The notes beneath the pieces were generated by a model. The model had not been told where the DNA came from. It searched no databases and saw nothing but the letters and a program-made list of their open reading frames with translations. The translations under genes and the position numbers were made by a program. A DNA stretch of 27,192 bases. It comes from Protostelium mycophagum. Its lineage: Eukaryota > Evosea > Variosea > Protosteliida > Protosteliaceae. The stretch covers positions 1 to 27,192 of the forward strand of contig MZNV01000499.1 in NCBI GenBank assembly GCA_002081555.1, in the 5' to 3' direction. Of this stretch, positions 1 to 11,300 are shown one piece after another. Position 1 is the first letter of the stretch, and each line of letters starts with the position of its first letter.

Positions 1-2522
1 AAGAGGAAGTGGTTGATGAGGTAGAGGTGGTAGGTACACCAGATGTGATGGATGAAGTCGTAGATGAGGTGGATGGTATGGTAGTTGCAGAAGTGGTGGC
101 TGAGGTGGTAGATGCAGTGGATGAAGTGGTAGATGCAGTGGTGGTTGAGGTGGAAGATGTGGTGGGTACATCAAGCGTGGTGGAGGAAGTAGCGGACGAG
201 GTAGATGTGGTGGTAGATGGTTTGGTGGATGAAGCGGTAGATGGTTTGGTGGCTGAGGTGGTAGATGGTTTGGCGGCTGAGGTGGTAGATGTAGTGGATG
301 AAGTGGTAGATGTGGTGGCTGAGGTGGTAGATGATTTGGTGGATGAAGAGGTAGATAGTATGGTGGATGAGGTGGTAGATAGTTTGGTGAATGAGGTGGT
401 AATTGAAGTGGCTGAGGTAGTAGATGGTTTGGTGGATGAAGAGGTAGACGATATAGTGGATGAGGTGGTAGATGTAGTGGATGAAGTGGCGGATGAGGTA
501 GATGTGGTGGATGAGGTGGAGGGTACAGAAGATTCATTGGGCGAGGTTGTTGAGGAAGAGGATCCCTGATTCTGGTCTTCTACCACCAATGTAAAAGCTT
601 GGATGGTAAATTCCACATCATATTCAGCTCCAGATAAACCATTGCACAGATTGTACCGTCCTGCGGGTAATTTCACCCGAACGTTGAAGTCTGACGTGAC
701 GACGGAAGAGCCATTGAGTGCGTTAAAACAATCACCACGGGTGGTGAAATAGACTCGATTCCTGGCTGCCGTGGAGAAGTCGATCAAGGTCTCTGTGTTG
801 GCAGATATCCTCGTGGGGGTCATGCCTTTCACTTCATTATCGGGGCTCGGAAAATAAGTGAATGCTGCAAGTTGTTCGGACATGGGAGATAGATACGCCC
901 CATTATGAGCACCAATCCTAAAGATATATTAGATCTCTAAACTTTAATTTCACTTCATCTCACCTAAAAAAATACCACTGGTGAGTTTCTAAGTTGGAGT
1001 ACTCAAATCGAGTGTTTTGCCTTGAAATCGTGATATTACGGAATTTTCCTTCCGGGGTTGTAAAGATCAAAAACCACTTGTCAATTTTGGCGGGTACACC
1101 GAGATTCGATGGGGCATCCCACGTGATTAGGAGATCATTCGGTCCGCTTTTGATCAAGCGTAAATTGGTTGGTGCACTTGGTATGGGTAGTGATATCTCG
1201 TAAGACCATTCCACTGTCGCCCTATTCACAGAATTATGGTTCTCCACTGTGCGATTTCAATGTGAGAACAGACATGAATAGATACTCACAGATGATATTG
1301 CCACCATCGCTTTGAGTAGTATATACCCTTCTGCTGATCTGATTGTAACCGGAAGACTTTGGGAAGATGGTGGGGGAAGAAAAACCACCACAAGCATTTC
1401 CATAAGAGTAAGCATAATTCTGACCGAAAGAGATGAAGCATGCTGCCACGGTATCCTGCGATCTTATCTCTAAGGATACCTTGGTTCCCTGTTACAGATC
1501 AGTTATTGGATTTCGAATGATCAGGAACCAAAAATAACTCACAACAGTAGCACTCGTAGTGTAAGGATTAGAGAGGTTCTGAGTATAGTAGAAGGTATCG
1601 ACTGTCTTTTGGATTCCACGAGTCCCGCATGTGAGACCTGTGTGGTCGAGCGAGACAGTTTCTCTATGACTATCAAAAATAGATGTTTTATTGGATGTAC
1701 CTCATAAGATCTGTATATCCCGAGCTAGAATGTAAATCAAACACGTTAAACGTGAATTCGCTCAGGCTCAAGATCGAAGATTCTATTATATGACTCCACC
1801 CAAATGGCAAGAGGGAGACAGGATCACTCGTATACATCAGTGGATTACGTCTCACGTATCTCTTGTAGTTGATGTTGAAACCTCTGAATACGTCAACAAA
1901 GGTGGAGTCCCCCACGAGAGGTTGGCCGATGGTGACGAGTTTTGATACCTCAAAACCACGGGTTCTGAGGTCAAGAGCGTGTAAAACGGCCAGAGACCCT
2001 ACAAAGAGTGAGTGATGCAACCCCCTTTTGTCCCACCTCCGAGACTGTGCCCAGTAATATAAATCTGATATCCTTGGAAGCTCACAGAGTTGAGCTCTTG
2101 ACGTGCGGAGTTATAAGCACTGTAGAACCCAGAATGCACCATTCCGCAATTCAAACCATTAAATTGACAGGAATCGCGAGCAAAATTCACATCAGTTTTA
2201 AGGTCATGAAAGGATGAAGGGGTAGTGCCTCTCCTGCATTGGTCAGTCCCTACTTATTGATTTTGACCATCATTAAAACTGACCAAGCAATGATTGCCCA
2301 TTTGTTCTCTTCTTGTACCCAGACGTAAAGATCCGTGCCGGAGGAGCGGTGTATATCCTTCTTGAGCTGAAACTTTAGGCAGACTTGACCGTACGAGAAG
2401 TACATCTCAGTCGCGGCCGGGTCATACGCCTTCTCACTGAAAGAGGCAAGTAGAGTGTCAAGCTGTTCATCGGTTGCAAAGGCTGAAGAAAGCAGAAGCA
2501 GCAGCAGAAAGCAGGTCTTCAT
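1..2522 (-). CDS. Secreted class-3 lipase with FN3 domain and Ser/Thr-rich tail (3' end outside window)
   Basis: Predicted secreted lipase of the alpha/beta-hydrolase class-3 (Rhizomucor-type) family, acting on acylglycerols. Phase-consistent exons: 2522-2284, 2233-2037, 1998-1701, 1663-1543, 1488-1290, 1246-964, 917-<1. The start ATG at 2522-2520 opens a signal peptide (MKTCFLLLLLLSSAFAT). Splicing at 2283/2234 restores the oxyanion-region motif IIAWRGT. Splicing across a 38-nt intron restores the nucleophile elbow GHSLGGS (Ser near residue 142). Asp in SDPVSLLP and His in FDLHSSSGY complete a plausible catalytic triad. A fibronectin type III domain follows at about residues 360-445 (PSAPTNLRL, LLITWDAP). 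After roughly residue 565 the chain is almost only Ser/Thr with occasional Lys/Pro (mucin-like, probably O-glycosylated), and it continues past base 1. More than 750 residues are visible; stop and any anchor are not. Family call is firm; the substrate is unknown. Confidence 0.85.
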
Positions 2523-2618
2523 CGCTGCAGAAAATGATTGTGTTCGTTTCCAGATCACCACCAACCAAGAGAAGTCACTGCTGGATTAAATCCACACGGT
2601 TGTTAACGAGGACAGTTA

Positions 2619-2697
2619 CGATTTGCCACGATCAAATTTGGCCCAAAACGATTTCCCACGATCAAATTTGGCCCAAAAGGATTTCCCGCTGTCAAAA
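2619..2697. repeat. 30-bp tandem repeat, 2.6 copies, upstream of lipase
   Basis: Two 30-bp units (2619-2648 and 2649-2678) differ at one base, followed by a diverged partial copy to about 2697. The array lies about 97-175 bp upstream of the lipase start codon, so it is a candidate promoter element. No known binding site was recognised. Confidence 0.75.
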
Positions 2698-2898
2698 GCT
2701 TCTCCGTGATTGGTGTTTTTTTTCGAGATTTTACGAGATTTTGGATTTCTGTAGAAATCGACGGAGGGAATACTCCAATCTCTGTCTTAAGGCCCATCCT
2801 TGCTCCAACTTGTTTGTTGGTTGACTCGAAAGTGACACCCAAGAATTCAGTCCAGACCTGGCTCGGTTATCGAAAATCGGGGTTGTCGCACATTCTGA

Positions 2899-3114
2899 AA
2901 GACGCGAGCAAACATCCTTTCATTTGTTTTCAATCTCAAGTCAGTTCAGGTTGACAAGATCTCTCTAATTGAAATTGATCATATTTTGCTGGAGGACATA
3001 GAAGCTGAGATTATGAAGGGATTCATCATCAAATTCATAGAAATGCAGACAGACCAATCTATCATGTTCAAAGATGAGGATTTGATCTTGTTATTGGAAA
3101 AATCCCGAATATAA
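2899..3114 (+). other. Orphan coding-like stretch, possible last exon or gene remnant
   Basis: Open plus-strand frame of 71 codons ending at TAA 3112-3114, just after an in-frame TGA at 2896. Its composition looks coding, with alternating acidic and hydrophobic residues (SLIEIDHILLEDIEAEIMKG). The only internal Met codons are late (first at 3013). AG acceptors are available at 2940 and 2949, but no convincing upstream exon or start was found between the lipase promoter and this point. It could be the terminal exon of a gene with an unrecognised 5' part, or a decaying remnant. No family was recognised. Confidence 0.25.
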
Positions 3115-3200
3115 TTTTTATGAGGTAATTCAAGACAAGACAAGGCAAAAGAATAGATCAAAGTAATGTTCATCTGTACATCTGTCTTCTTTATACACAT

Positions 3201-4969
3201 CTATGAATTCGTCTCTGAGATCGTGAGGGTCTGTCTCCTCCATCTGATGTACCATTGCTTTGGTGAATGGTTCTTTGGGATCAGCACTCCGCTCGTGTCT
3301 TGGAAACAATGCTCTATGGAGTTCTTCCACACCGTCTCATCTCCATTGATCATCTGATAAAAGGCAAAACATACGCCCGACATCTTTGGAAGTTCTTTTG
3401 GGGGCAAGAAAGACAGCACGTTCTTCCAGACGACGTTACCGCCTTCGAGTGCGTGGCGCGTGGATGGCACTTCTGTTAAAGAGATGGCGGTGCTCTGTTT
3501 GGGAGTCCCGTTCGAAATGATGGTGATCCCATTACTTCCTGGCGCCGATTTTACTGGAAGACAAGAGAGGAGCTGGTTGACATTCTTTGTTTCGACTTTG
3601 CTGAGGAGTGCCTTGAGTCTCAATCCTTCATCATTCGTCATCAAGAGGAGGCCATCTTCTGGCGAGGCGATCCGTTTCAGAAAGAAGAGGGCGCAGTTCA
3701 GAATCTGATCGTCATTGTTCCTCATGGGCACGAGGGTATCTGAGATGCTCAAGACCTATGTCGATCAATTTGTATTCGATCGATCATGTGAAATGATTAT
3801 TCATACCTCATGTGGACTTTGGCCTCTCATCCACTTCTTTACAAGGGGTGCGTTGAGTTGGAGAGATTCATGTATGATACGGAGTGCGCTTTTCGAACGA
3901 TTGGCCACAGATTCATCTTCTGATCTCTTGAGCCCATCAAGCTCATGAATGACAACCATGGGGATCACGACCGTGACACTCTCCAGTGTGCGTAGATTCA
4001 AAACATCGTATAGATGTTCCAAGAGAACATTCGTATCAGCCACCACATACAACGTCCTGTAATGAATCTGCGAGGATCAAACCAAGCACAAAAAATGAGT
4101 GTGTTCGCACCTTTGTTGTGTCTGAGTTTGACTCTGTCTTAACAGCGACGTCAGCAGGCGGTGGTGAGTTTCCTCTCGCTCTCTTTGCAGCTGGTTGATC
4201 TTTCGTTTCTTCCACTGGCCGGACCTGTCCAACTGCATCGATGAGTTATGAGTTATAGAGGTCATCTTTTAACCTTGAGCGGTGGAAGACTTCTCATCGA
4301 CTATGGGCTGAGGAGCTGAATATAAAACAGGTGGTTTATGAGGTGCCGCTGTTGGTGGAACAACGGCGGGACGTGGGGTCTGAACATTTTGTGCAGCAGT
4401 GGTGCTTGGTGCTGGTGGCGCTCGGGTCTTTTTTGATCAGACACAAGAGAAGTAAAGGAAATCGGACTCACGGGTGGTCGTGGAGGTTGGCTAACAGCAG
4501 CGGCTGTTGGTTGTGGTGGTCGGTTAGCTGGAGTGGTTGTAGAGGGTGCTACATTCCTCTGAGGAAGGATCGTCTGTTGCTGAAGAGTGGTGGCTTGCAG
4601 CTGGGCCAAAAACTGTTGTTGTAATTGTTGCTGCATTTGTTGCTGGAGGACAGCTAACTCAATAGGGGAAAAGTTATAGCCCTGGACTTGTTGGGCATGG
4701 GCAATGGCCGCTAATATCTGCTGCTGCTGTTGGGTTTGCTGCTGTTGTGCCTGCTGTTGAGCCATTTGAGCTAGGAGATTTTGCCACATCTGCTGACATT
4801 GGAGAGAGCAGGCGAAGACAGTGGTCCCTCGATTCCGGTCATATTCTATCGGGATTTTCTCAGAAGAGCATGGCTTCGAACAAATGAGGCAGCTCTCTGA
4901 AGAACCGCTATAATTCGAAGAATTCATCTGCTGGACAGAGCCAGGAGCCCACATACTAATATTCATCAT
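3201..4969 (-). CDS. SWT1: SWT1-like PIN-domain endoribonuclease with N-terminal Cys finger and C-terminal F-box
   Basis: Predicted nuclear RNA quality-control endonuclease of about 529 residues. Exons: 4969-4472, 4427-4274, 4232-4111, 4067-3807, 3755-3201; all phases agree. Residues ~27-60 hold a Cys cluster (CLICSKPC ... FACSLQC) like an FCS/MYM-type zinc finger. A poly-Gln stretch (~70-130) and a Pro/Ala-rich linker with a basic patch (AAKRARG) follow. The PIN domain (~260-410) keeps its acidic metal-binding residues: VVADTNVLL, VIHELDGLK, RNNDDQIL and LLMTNDEGLRLKA, the last two being the segments that mark the SWT1 group. The C-terminal ~75 residues carry an F-box (WKNVLSFLPPKELPKMSG), which I do not know from animal or fungal SWT1. 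The ATG at 4969 has a second ATG directly after it. Divergent from TFIIIC5. Confidence 0.8.
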
Positions 4970-4998
4970 GTATAAAAATAAGAGAAAAGGAAGAAGAG

Positions 4999-5012
4999 AA
5001 CTCTATAGAGTT
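4999..5012. promoter_or_regulatory. 14-bp perfect palindrome centred in a 76-bp divergent promoter
   Basis: AACTCTATAGAGTT is its own reverse complement. It lies between the divergent start codons of the SWT1-like gene (4969, minus) and the TFIIIC5 gene (5046, plus). A TATAAAA string at 4971-4977 flanks it. A symmetric site could serve both directions; function is inferred from position only. Confidence 0.5.
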
Positions 5013-5045
5013 ATATTTTAACGTCTCCCTCTTTGGTTCCTCGTG

Positions 5046-7939
5046 ATGGATTGTGTCGTGAATTGGTTTGAAGACATTCGGCAAGACGTCGTACGTAACT
5101 ATTATTCACAAAACAAAATGATCATAGCGATGAATGAGATCACATTGGAAGGCGAACTCTCGTCCATTCCAGAGACGAAACGAAATCTAACACTGATCGA
5201 ATATCCTGGTTTTGTCAAGGATACAGATCAAGCCATAGAGACACTTGGTGGTGCTCGTCAGCTTTCCCATTCTCTACATCAACCAGACGGACTTCTCAAC
5301 TTACATTTCAGACCATCAGATGCCTTCTGTCATCCCATCTTCTCGGACAGAAGAAAGACGAACAATCTATTGTTGAGAGTTTCGAGGAAAAGGAAAGCGA
5401 GTGATTCTGATGAAGGCGATTGGAAAGTGGAAGTGAAGGGGATGATACGCGAGACACATCGATTCGTGGGAATGGCTGATTTTCAATATCTGGCCCCTTC
5501 TGAAGGGGGTGGTTCAAAGCAAGATCTCAAGAAGCAACTGCTCATTGGTAAGAAACATCCATTTTGTCACTTGACCTCCTTTAGGAGGCGATCTGAGCGC
5601 CATATATGATGAACAAGAGGGTTTACATCTACCGCCACCAATTTTCTCGACGATAGACAGACCACTACCTTATTAGTCAGTAGATCAACTTTAATGTACG
5701 TCCTAATGATTTCACAGTTACCAAGACAATTCCACTTCAACAAATAAAGAGAACAAACCACCACCATTGCATCCAAAGGTATATAGATGGTCCATCTCAA
5801 TGGATATCTGACTTCTACGCAGGATAGAAGAGATATCATTCAATATGTCGCTGATTTCACACTTCCAGGTATTTACCCTCTTTGAAATCATCTTTTTATT
5901 AATTAATTATTTTATTTACATTTTTTCATGTCTTTAAAGTTTTTTTCGTTGATTTCGATGACGTGATCATGATCCTGATGAATGATGGCAGTGCCCTCCT
6001 CACCGACACCTACTTGTTTGCAATATTTGGGAAAATATCCAGAACTTGAAGAGAGTGTGAGGAAATTGTATGCAAACAGGCCCATATGGACGTTACTGGC
6101 GCTGCAGGCGAATATCTCACTCACAAAACAAGACAAATTCAACCTGAGATAGTGAGGTTTTCATTTCAAATATATATTTTGATCACTGGATTTTATTGTG
6201 AAATTCCCATATTGCAGTAATCCACAACAAACTATTAAAAAATTTAAAAACATTTAAAATCGATTTTTCATATTGCTGCAGCATGGAGAATTATTCTTGA
6301 TCAGTCAGATCTGCACTATGTAAAACCACACATCCACATCTACATCTTGACCTGTGGAGATCACCACTGAATCTGACAGCGTACTACCTCTCATCTGTTA
6401 CTATTGCGTGTCCGGCCCTTTCGGTCGCAGCTGGATCCGCTTCGGGTTTAACCCCGCGACCACAAAAGAATCAATACCGTTACAGATGATCGATCTCAGA
6501 GTGAACGCCTCACAAGCTATGGGCAGCAAGAATAATAACGCGGTGGGAAAGACGAGGCGCAGAAGGAAGACTGCGGATGGAAGGAATATTGACCCGACCA
6601 AGCTGGCTGCCGGGCAGGAAGAACTCGAGGTGGATCTTTTCCCGCCGAATCTTTTTTTTCGAATTTCGAATGTGATTTTGTCCCAACTTGGTATTTCTGT
6701 GCCTTGCAGTACTACTGACTATATAGACAAGGCTGTGCATTGAGGGACAACCGCAATAATTCATGCAATATCTTCATCACATGATACATGACATGATCGA
6801 TCATATAACATGACATTGAATCATGATCAGATTGCCGATGATGACGAAGCAGATGATGGACAGATATATAAGTTCCTGTGTCCACCAGAACGACAGCAGA
6901 CCAGATACCAAATGTGTGATTTAGAGGATAAGACGATACAAGCGTTCATCACCAACCACACCAAAGAAGAATTCGACGTGAGTGATGTCGTTTTTTTGTA
7001 AAAGTCCGGTTCTGCCGCAACATGAAAAATGTACACAAAACAGTAACAGTAGGATGAAGGACACTTTGATTCGGCTGTGCCAAAGTATACTGGCAAATCA
7101 CCAAAACATGCACGAGAAACATTCAGTGAATGGGTTCTTTGCAATAACTGCAGAAAAGTACCTCTGAATGGAGTTACATCAGATCACTTGTTGCGGCTCT
7201 GCCGCAAATTCCATTAAAGAATGTTAAAGAACATCAGGAAGATGTATCTTTGCGGACAAATGAGCCAAACCTTGAAAAATCCAACAAAAAAACATGGCTT
7301 CTCATCATCAAAAATGCAATCAGATGATTGATGTGATGACAGGACAAGACCGGTTGGCTCAGTAAACACGCCTTAATCCACATCAGGCGCCTGATGAAGA
7401 ACAAATTAGACCGCATGTTGAAGGGTGAATTCGATGATCTTCCGGAGGAAGTATTAGAGGAGGCAGAGGAACAAGTGATGAGGACAGAGAGGATGTCGGA
7501 GCGGATGAAGTCTCTCTCATCAAAGTGAGCCGAAATTTCGCGCCAAATTTTCCCGCCAAATTTGAATTCAAATTTGAGACGGTGAAGCGCCTGACCAAAA
7601 ACGAGTCTGTTACTTGCAGAACAACTTTTTGTGTACATCTATCTGTAGAAGCAGCAACGTGCATGTTGCTGCTGGACTTCTAATCATCATGGACTCAACA
7701 TGATCAGGAAAGAAAGGAAGCCAAAGAAGAAGAAGGATGACGCTCCTGCAGAAGAGGTCACAGAGATCGAGCCTGCTGAATCCAATCAAGGATTATTGGA
7801 ATGGGAATGTGATCTGGAAGAAGCAGATGAAGACGAAGAGATGGCGGATCTATTAGCACAGAGAGCAGAGGAAGACCTCTACGGCCTCGATGAAAACGAA
7901 GACGAACCATTCCAGCTCCTCGATGAAGATGATGATTAA
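5046..7939 (+). CDS. GTF3C5: Transcription factor IIIC subunit 5 (Tau95/Sfc1 family)
   Basis: Subunit of the TFIIIC complex that binds the internal promoter (A-block side) of tRNA genes for RNA polymerase III. Modelled exons: 5046-5547, 5585-5675, 5718-5778, 5823-5868, 5992-6151, 6380-6629, 6831-6977, 7117-7157 (acceptor uncertain), 7387-7524, 7708-7939; about 555 residues (human about 520). Family segments appear in order: IEYPGFVK and ETLGGARQL, then LNLHFRPSDAFCHPIFS, RETHRFVGMADFQYLAP, VRKLYANRPIWTLLAL, YYCVSGPFGRSWIRFGFNP with PLQMIDLR, and RYQMCDLEDKTIQAF. A short GFF-containing exon and a strongly acidic C-terminus follow, as in the human protein. The weak acceptor before 7117 could instead be at 7059, which would add 19 codons. 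Convergent with the next candidate gene, whose stop overlaps its own. Confidence 0.88.
7191..7207. repeat. GC-rich mini-hairpin (intronic)
   Basis: TTGCGGC-TCT-GCCGCAA: perfect 7-bp arms around a 3-nt loop, inside the 229-nt TFIIIC5 intron 7158-7386. A half-copy (TTCTGCCGCAAC) lies at 7012-7023. One of four similar elements in the window. Confidence 0.8.
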
Positions 7940-8223
7940 AGAAGTGAGATTTTAAAAAATCTATTTAACCTTTTGGCTTCTTTTTTGACGAGCTAAGGCC
8001 GAGTGATGTTGTTGCTGCCGTACTTGAATCAAAGATGTTGATTAAGAAGTAGTCTGATGAAATCCTTCGAGTTCAACAACCTCTTTACCTGTTTATTTTC
8101 ATCAATATCGATGAGCCAAGCCCCAGTGATGCCATCTTCGGCGATGTCTTCGGGGAGTTTTTTCTTCGGGTTTTTTCCGTCTTCGGAAATAGCCGATTGA
8201 ACCTCCGAATTTCCGCCGTACAT
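7936..8223 (-). CDS. Possible small protein of unknown function
   Basis: Candidate 63-residue protein with exons 8223-8089 and 7992-7936 and a 96-nt GT-AG intron; phase 0 on both sides. The ATG at 8223 begins MYGGNSEVQS. The first exon is acidic with a basic KNPKKK patch and ends in AWLIDIDENKQ; the second is basic (LVKKEAKRLNRFFK). Unspliced, the frame gives 64 residues ending at 8029 instead. Its TAA (7938-7936) overlaps the TAA of the convergent TFIIIC5 gene (7937-7939) in a shared TTAA. No family was recognised. It could also be chance open frame in the spacer between TFIIIC5 and the ABC transporter. Confidence 0.33.
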
Positions 8224-8271
8224 ATCACCGAGAAACTACTCGTTTCTTAACGCATCAAGTTTTCGGTAACA

Positions 8272-8361
8272 ATGAAGTTCCGATTGTTGGACAACGGAAT
8301 CGTGTTTCGTCGGCGATTAGGAGAAACAGCTTTCTGGCAGAGAAGACACATTTTTAAATAG
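8272..8361 (+). other. Possible upstream ORF of the ABC transporter
   Basis: ATG at 8272 opens 29 codons closed by TAG at 8359-8361, only 8 nt before the transporter ATG at 8370. The peptide is basic (FRRRLGET). If the transcript begins upstream, this frame would sit in its 5' leader and could reduce translation. No transcript evidence is available. Confidence 0.3.
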
Positions 8362-8369
8362 ACCAGCAG

Positions 8370-11300
8370 ATGGAAGGAGCCAAGAGTGACTTCGAGCTGG
8401 TCACAGTCGATCTAACACCTAAAGTTGTTACATCAGAAGATGATGTACACAAAGAAGAGCCAATAGACGTTGCTATCAGCGTTGCCAATTTTAATGCCGC
8501 TGAGAAGGCAGTTATACAAGAGGCCGTGGAATACGAGTAAGTGTTTCTTCTCACAACATCATTATTGATCCATGATTTCAGAAAGACAAAGCCTGATGTA
8601 GACGCTGAAAAGGCCGAGTTGAAAGAAGAATTCAACTTGAGAGAATATTTCGAGAACTCTGTTCGGAGTGCTTCTGCAAATGGAGGAAAACTGAAGCGTG
8701 TTGGTGTCTCTGTTCGCAATCTGACCGTAGTGGGGCAAGGTGACCATCATTTGATCTTGATGTTCTCTAACTGACTCTTGTGCAGCTGCATCTGCCAGTA
8801 TCTTGCAAGATCTCGCTACACCATTCCTCGCCATAGGTAGGAATTCATCACAGCGACACAAACAATGCACCAGCAATGGACAGAGTCCACAAGTCATAGT
8901 CTGTGTGGCGCTGTGCGCCACAACATATCACGTGACCAGAAATCCAGCCTGACTTTTAATAGCCAACTTATTCAACCCACTATACTGGATCAAGAGGACC
9001 CAGAGGGACGACCTCACTTTTGACATCTTACACGATGTGAACACCTTCTGCAAAGATGGAGAGATGCTTCTTGTACTTGGAAGACCCGGATCAGGTGAAT
9101 GTTTATTTCAGGTTTGGGCGGCCAGAAGATGCGCCGTATTCGTGTATTTTATTGAATGTTGTCAGGATGCTCCACGCTCTTGCGGTTGATGGCGAACCAC
9201 CGCAAAGGATACGTCTCCATCGACGGTGACGTTACTTATGCCGGGATCCCATCGGCAGATTTCCGCAGATTTGTTGGAGAAGCAGTTTACACTCCAGAAG
9301 AAGACAGTCATATTCCCATTTTGACATATAGACAAACACTCAACTTTGCTCTCAAGACCAAGACGCCAGGCAACAGATTACCCGAAGAATCTCGCACGGA
9401 TTTCAGGCACAAGATGTTTGACCTCCTCACATCCATGTTTGGCATGACCAAACAAGTCGACACAGTGAGTCACGTGACCTGTCAAAAATGACGTTTTGAC
9501 ACTGACAGTTTGTCGGAAACGAGTTCCTTCGAGGACTTTCTGGTGGTGAGCGCAAGAGAATGACGATTATAGAGGCTATGACTGGGTCACCCGCCGTCTG
9601 CTGCTGGGATTGTTCTACAAGAGGTCTGGACGCCGCATCTGCCCTTGATTATGCGAAAGCGCTGCGAGTGATGACCGACACGATGAAGAAGACGACCATC
9701 GCATCCTTCTACCAAGCTTCCGAGAGCATCTACAAACAATTCGACAAGGTGACATAAAGTGTCAGATCTGACGTTTCTGACAGTTTTGACAGGTCATGAT
9801 CATGGAGAAGGGAAGAGTGATCTATTTCGGCCCGATAGATGAGGCCAAGCAGTACTTTATAGATTTAGGCTTCGAGTGCGAGCTGAGGTCTGTTTCCACG
9901 ACATCTCACCGTGATGTCACTGAAATTTCCCAGAAAATCCACACCAGACTTTTTGACCGGAGTTACGAATTTCCAGGAGCGCAAGATCCGCCCTGGGTTC
10001 GAGAGCACCGCCCCCACAACTTCTTTTGAATTCGAAGAAAAGTGGGTCAATTCTCCACAATACAAACGCATGCTGCAAGAACAATCCGATTTTGAGGAGA
10101 GCATCAAGAATGACAAACCTTCCGAAGAATTTAGACAAGAGATCAAAGCCCAAAAGGCAAGGGGAGCCAGAAAGTCATCTCCCTACACCGTCTCGTTCGT
10201 GGAGCAGGTCCGTAGATTTTTTTGAGGCCCAAAAGATTGTGCCCGAACTGACCGTCTACAACAGGTCGTCGCCTTGACCATCAGACAATTACAAATCATT
10301 TGGATGGACAAATTCGGATTATTTACAAGATATTTCTCCGTCATAGCACAAGCTCTCATTTACGGTTCTGTCTTCTTCAAATTAGCAGTAGACACATCTG
10401 GAGGATTCTCCAGAGGTGGTGCCCTCTTTGCTTCTGTTCTGTTCAATGCTTTCGTGAGTAAATTTCTCCGAATTTTCCCGTATTTATCCGAGAATTTTCT
10501 GACACGTCACCAGACTTCACAAGCCGAGTTGCCAGCCAGTTTCTTCGGCAGAACTACCCTGCACAAACACAAATCTTATGCGATGTACCACCCTGCCGCA
10601 TTGCATATGGCACAAGTCATTTCTGACATCCCCGTACGCATGCTGCAAGTGGTGTTGTTTACCCTCATCACGTACTGGATGTGGGGACTCGCTGCAACAG
10701 CGGGCCAATTCTTTGTGCATCTGTTTACACTCTTTATCTCTGCCATGGCGATGACCAACTTCTTCCGTGTTTTTGGAAACACGTCACCGTCTATGTACGC
10801 GGCGCAACAGGTGGGATTCTCTTCCGTTTTTTTTTCTTATCTCTATATATAGATTGAAGAATACAGATCATGTCGGCGCTCATCATCTTGATGATCTGTT
10901 ATTCTGGGTACCTCATCCCAAGACCCAAGATGCACCCATGGGTAAGATTTAAAATTCAAATGAATCAAATCTTCACAATGATAAAATGAAAAATCAGGTC
11001 GTAGATTGACATTTTTGACAGTTGAGCTGGATCTACTGGATCAACGTATTCTCTTACGCATTCAAAGCCTTGTTCTCCAACGAGATGAAGTATCTAAACT
11101 TTGACTGTACTAACGGAGGTCTTGTCCCTGCCGGTCCCGCGTACACGGATCCCACATTGCAAGTCTGTGTCATGCCTGGTGGTCTCCCCGGAGAAACTTT
11201 TGTGGCCGGACGTGCCTATCTATCCAAGGTAAAAAAATTTTTTGTGCGTTTTGTGTCTGTGGCTTCCACTAGGCAGGAAGAATGAAGACATCACGATGTG

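Noticed and set aside
9-569. 186-codon plus-strand ORF rich in Val, Asp and Glu
   Set aside because: It is the exact antisense of the lipase Ser/Thr-rich tail; repetitive ACC/TCA codons read as GTG/GAT/GAG on the other strand.
2474-2824. 116-codon plus-strand ORF over the lipase start and tandem repeat
   Set aside because: It overlaps the lipase signal-peptide exon and simply translates the 30-bp repeat; no domain and no splice support.
6978-7386. Reading CNNC-containing frame 7060-7215 as a zinc-finger exon of TFIIIC5
   Set aside because: It joins in phase from acceptor 7059, but ends in a stop at 7216-7218 and leaves the conserved GFF and RLMKNKLDRML segments unexplained. The short exon 7117-7157 restores family order.
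9980-9995. GGTTCGA string suggestive of a tRNA B-box
   Set aside because: It lies inside a transporter coding exon, with no matching A-box or cloverleaf arms; no tRNA was found in the window.
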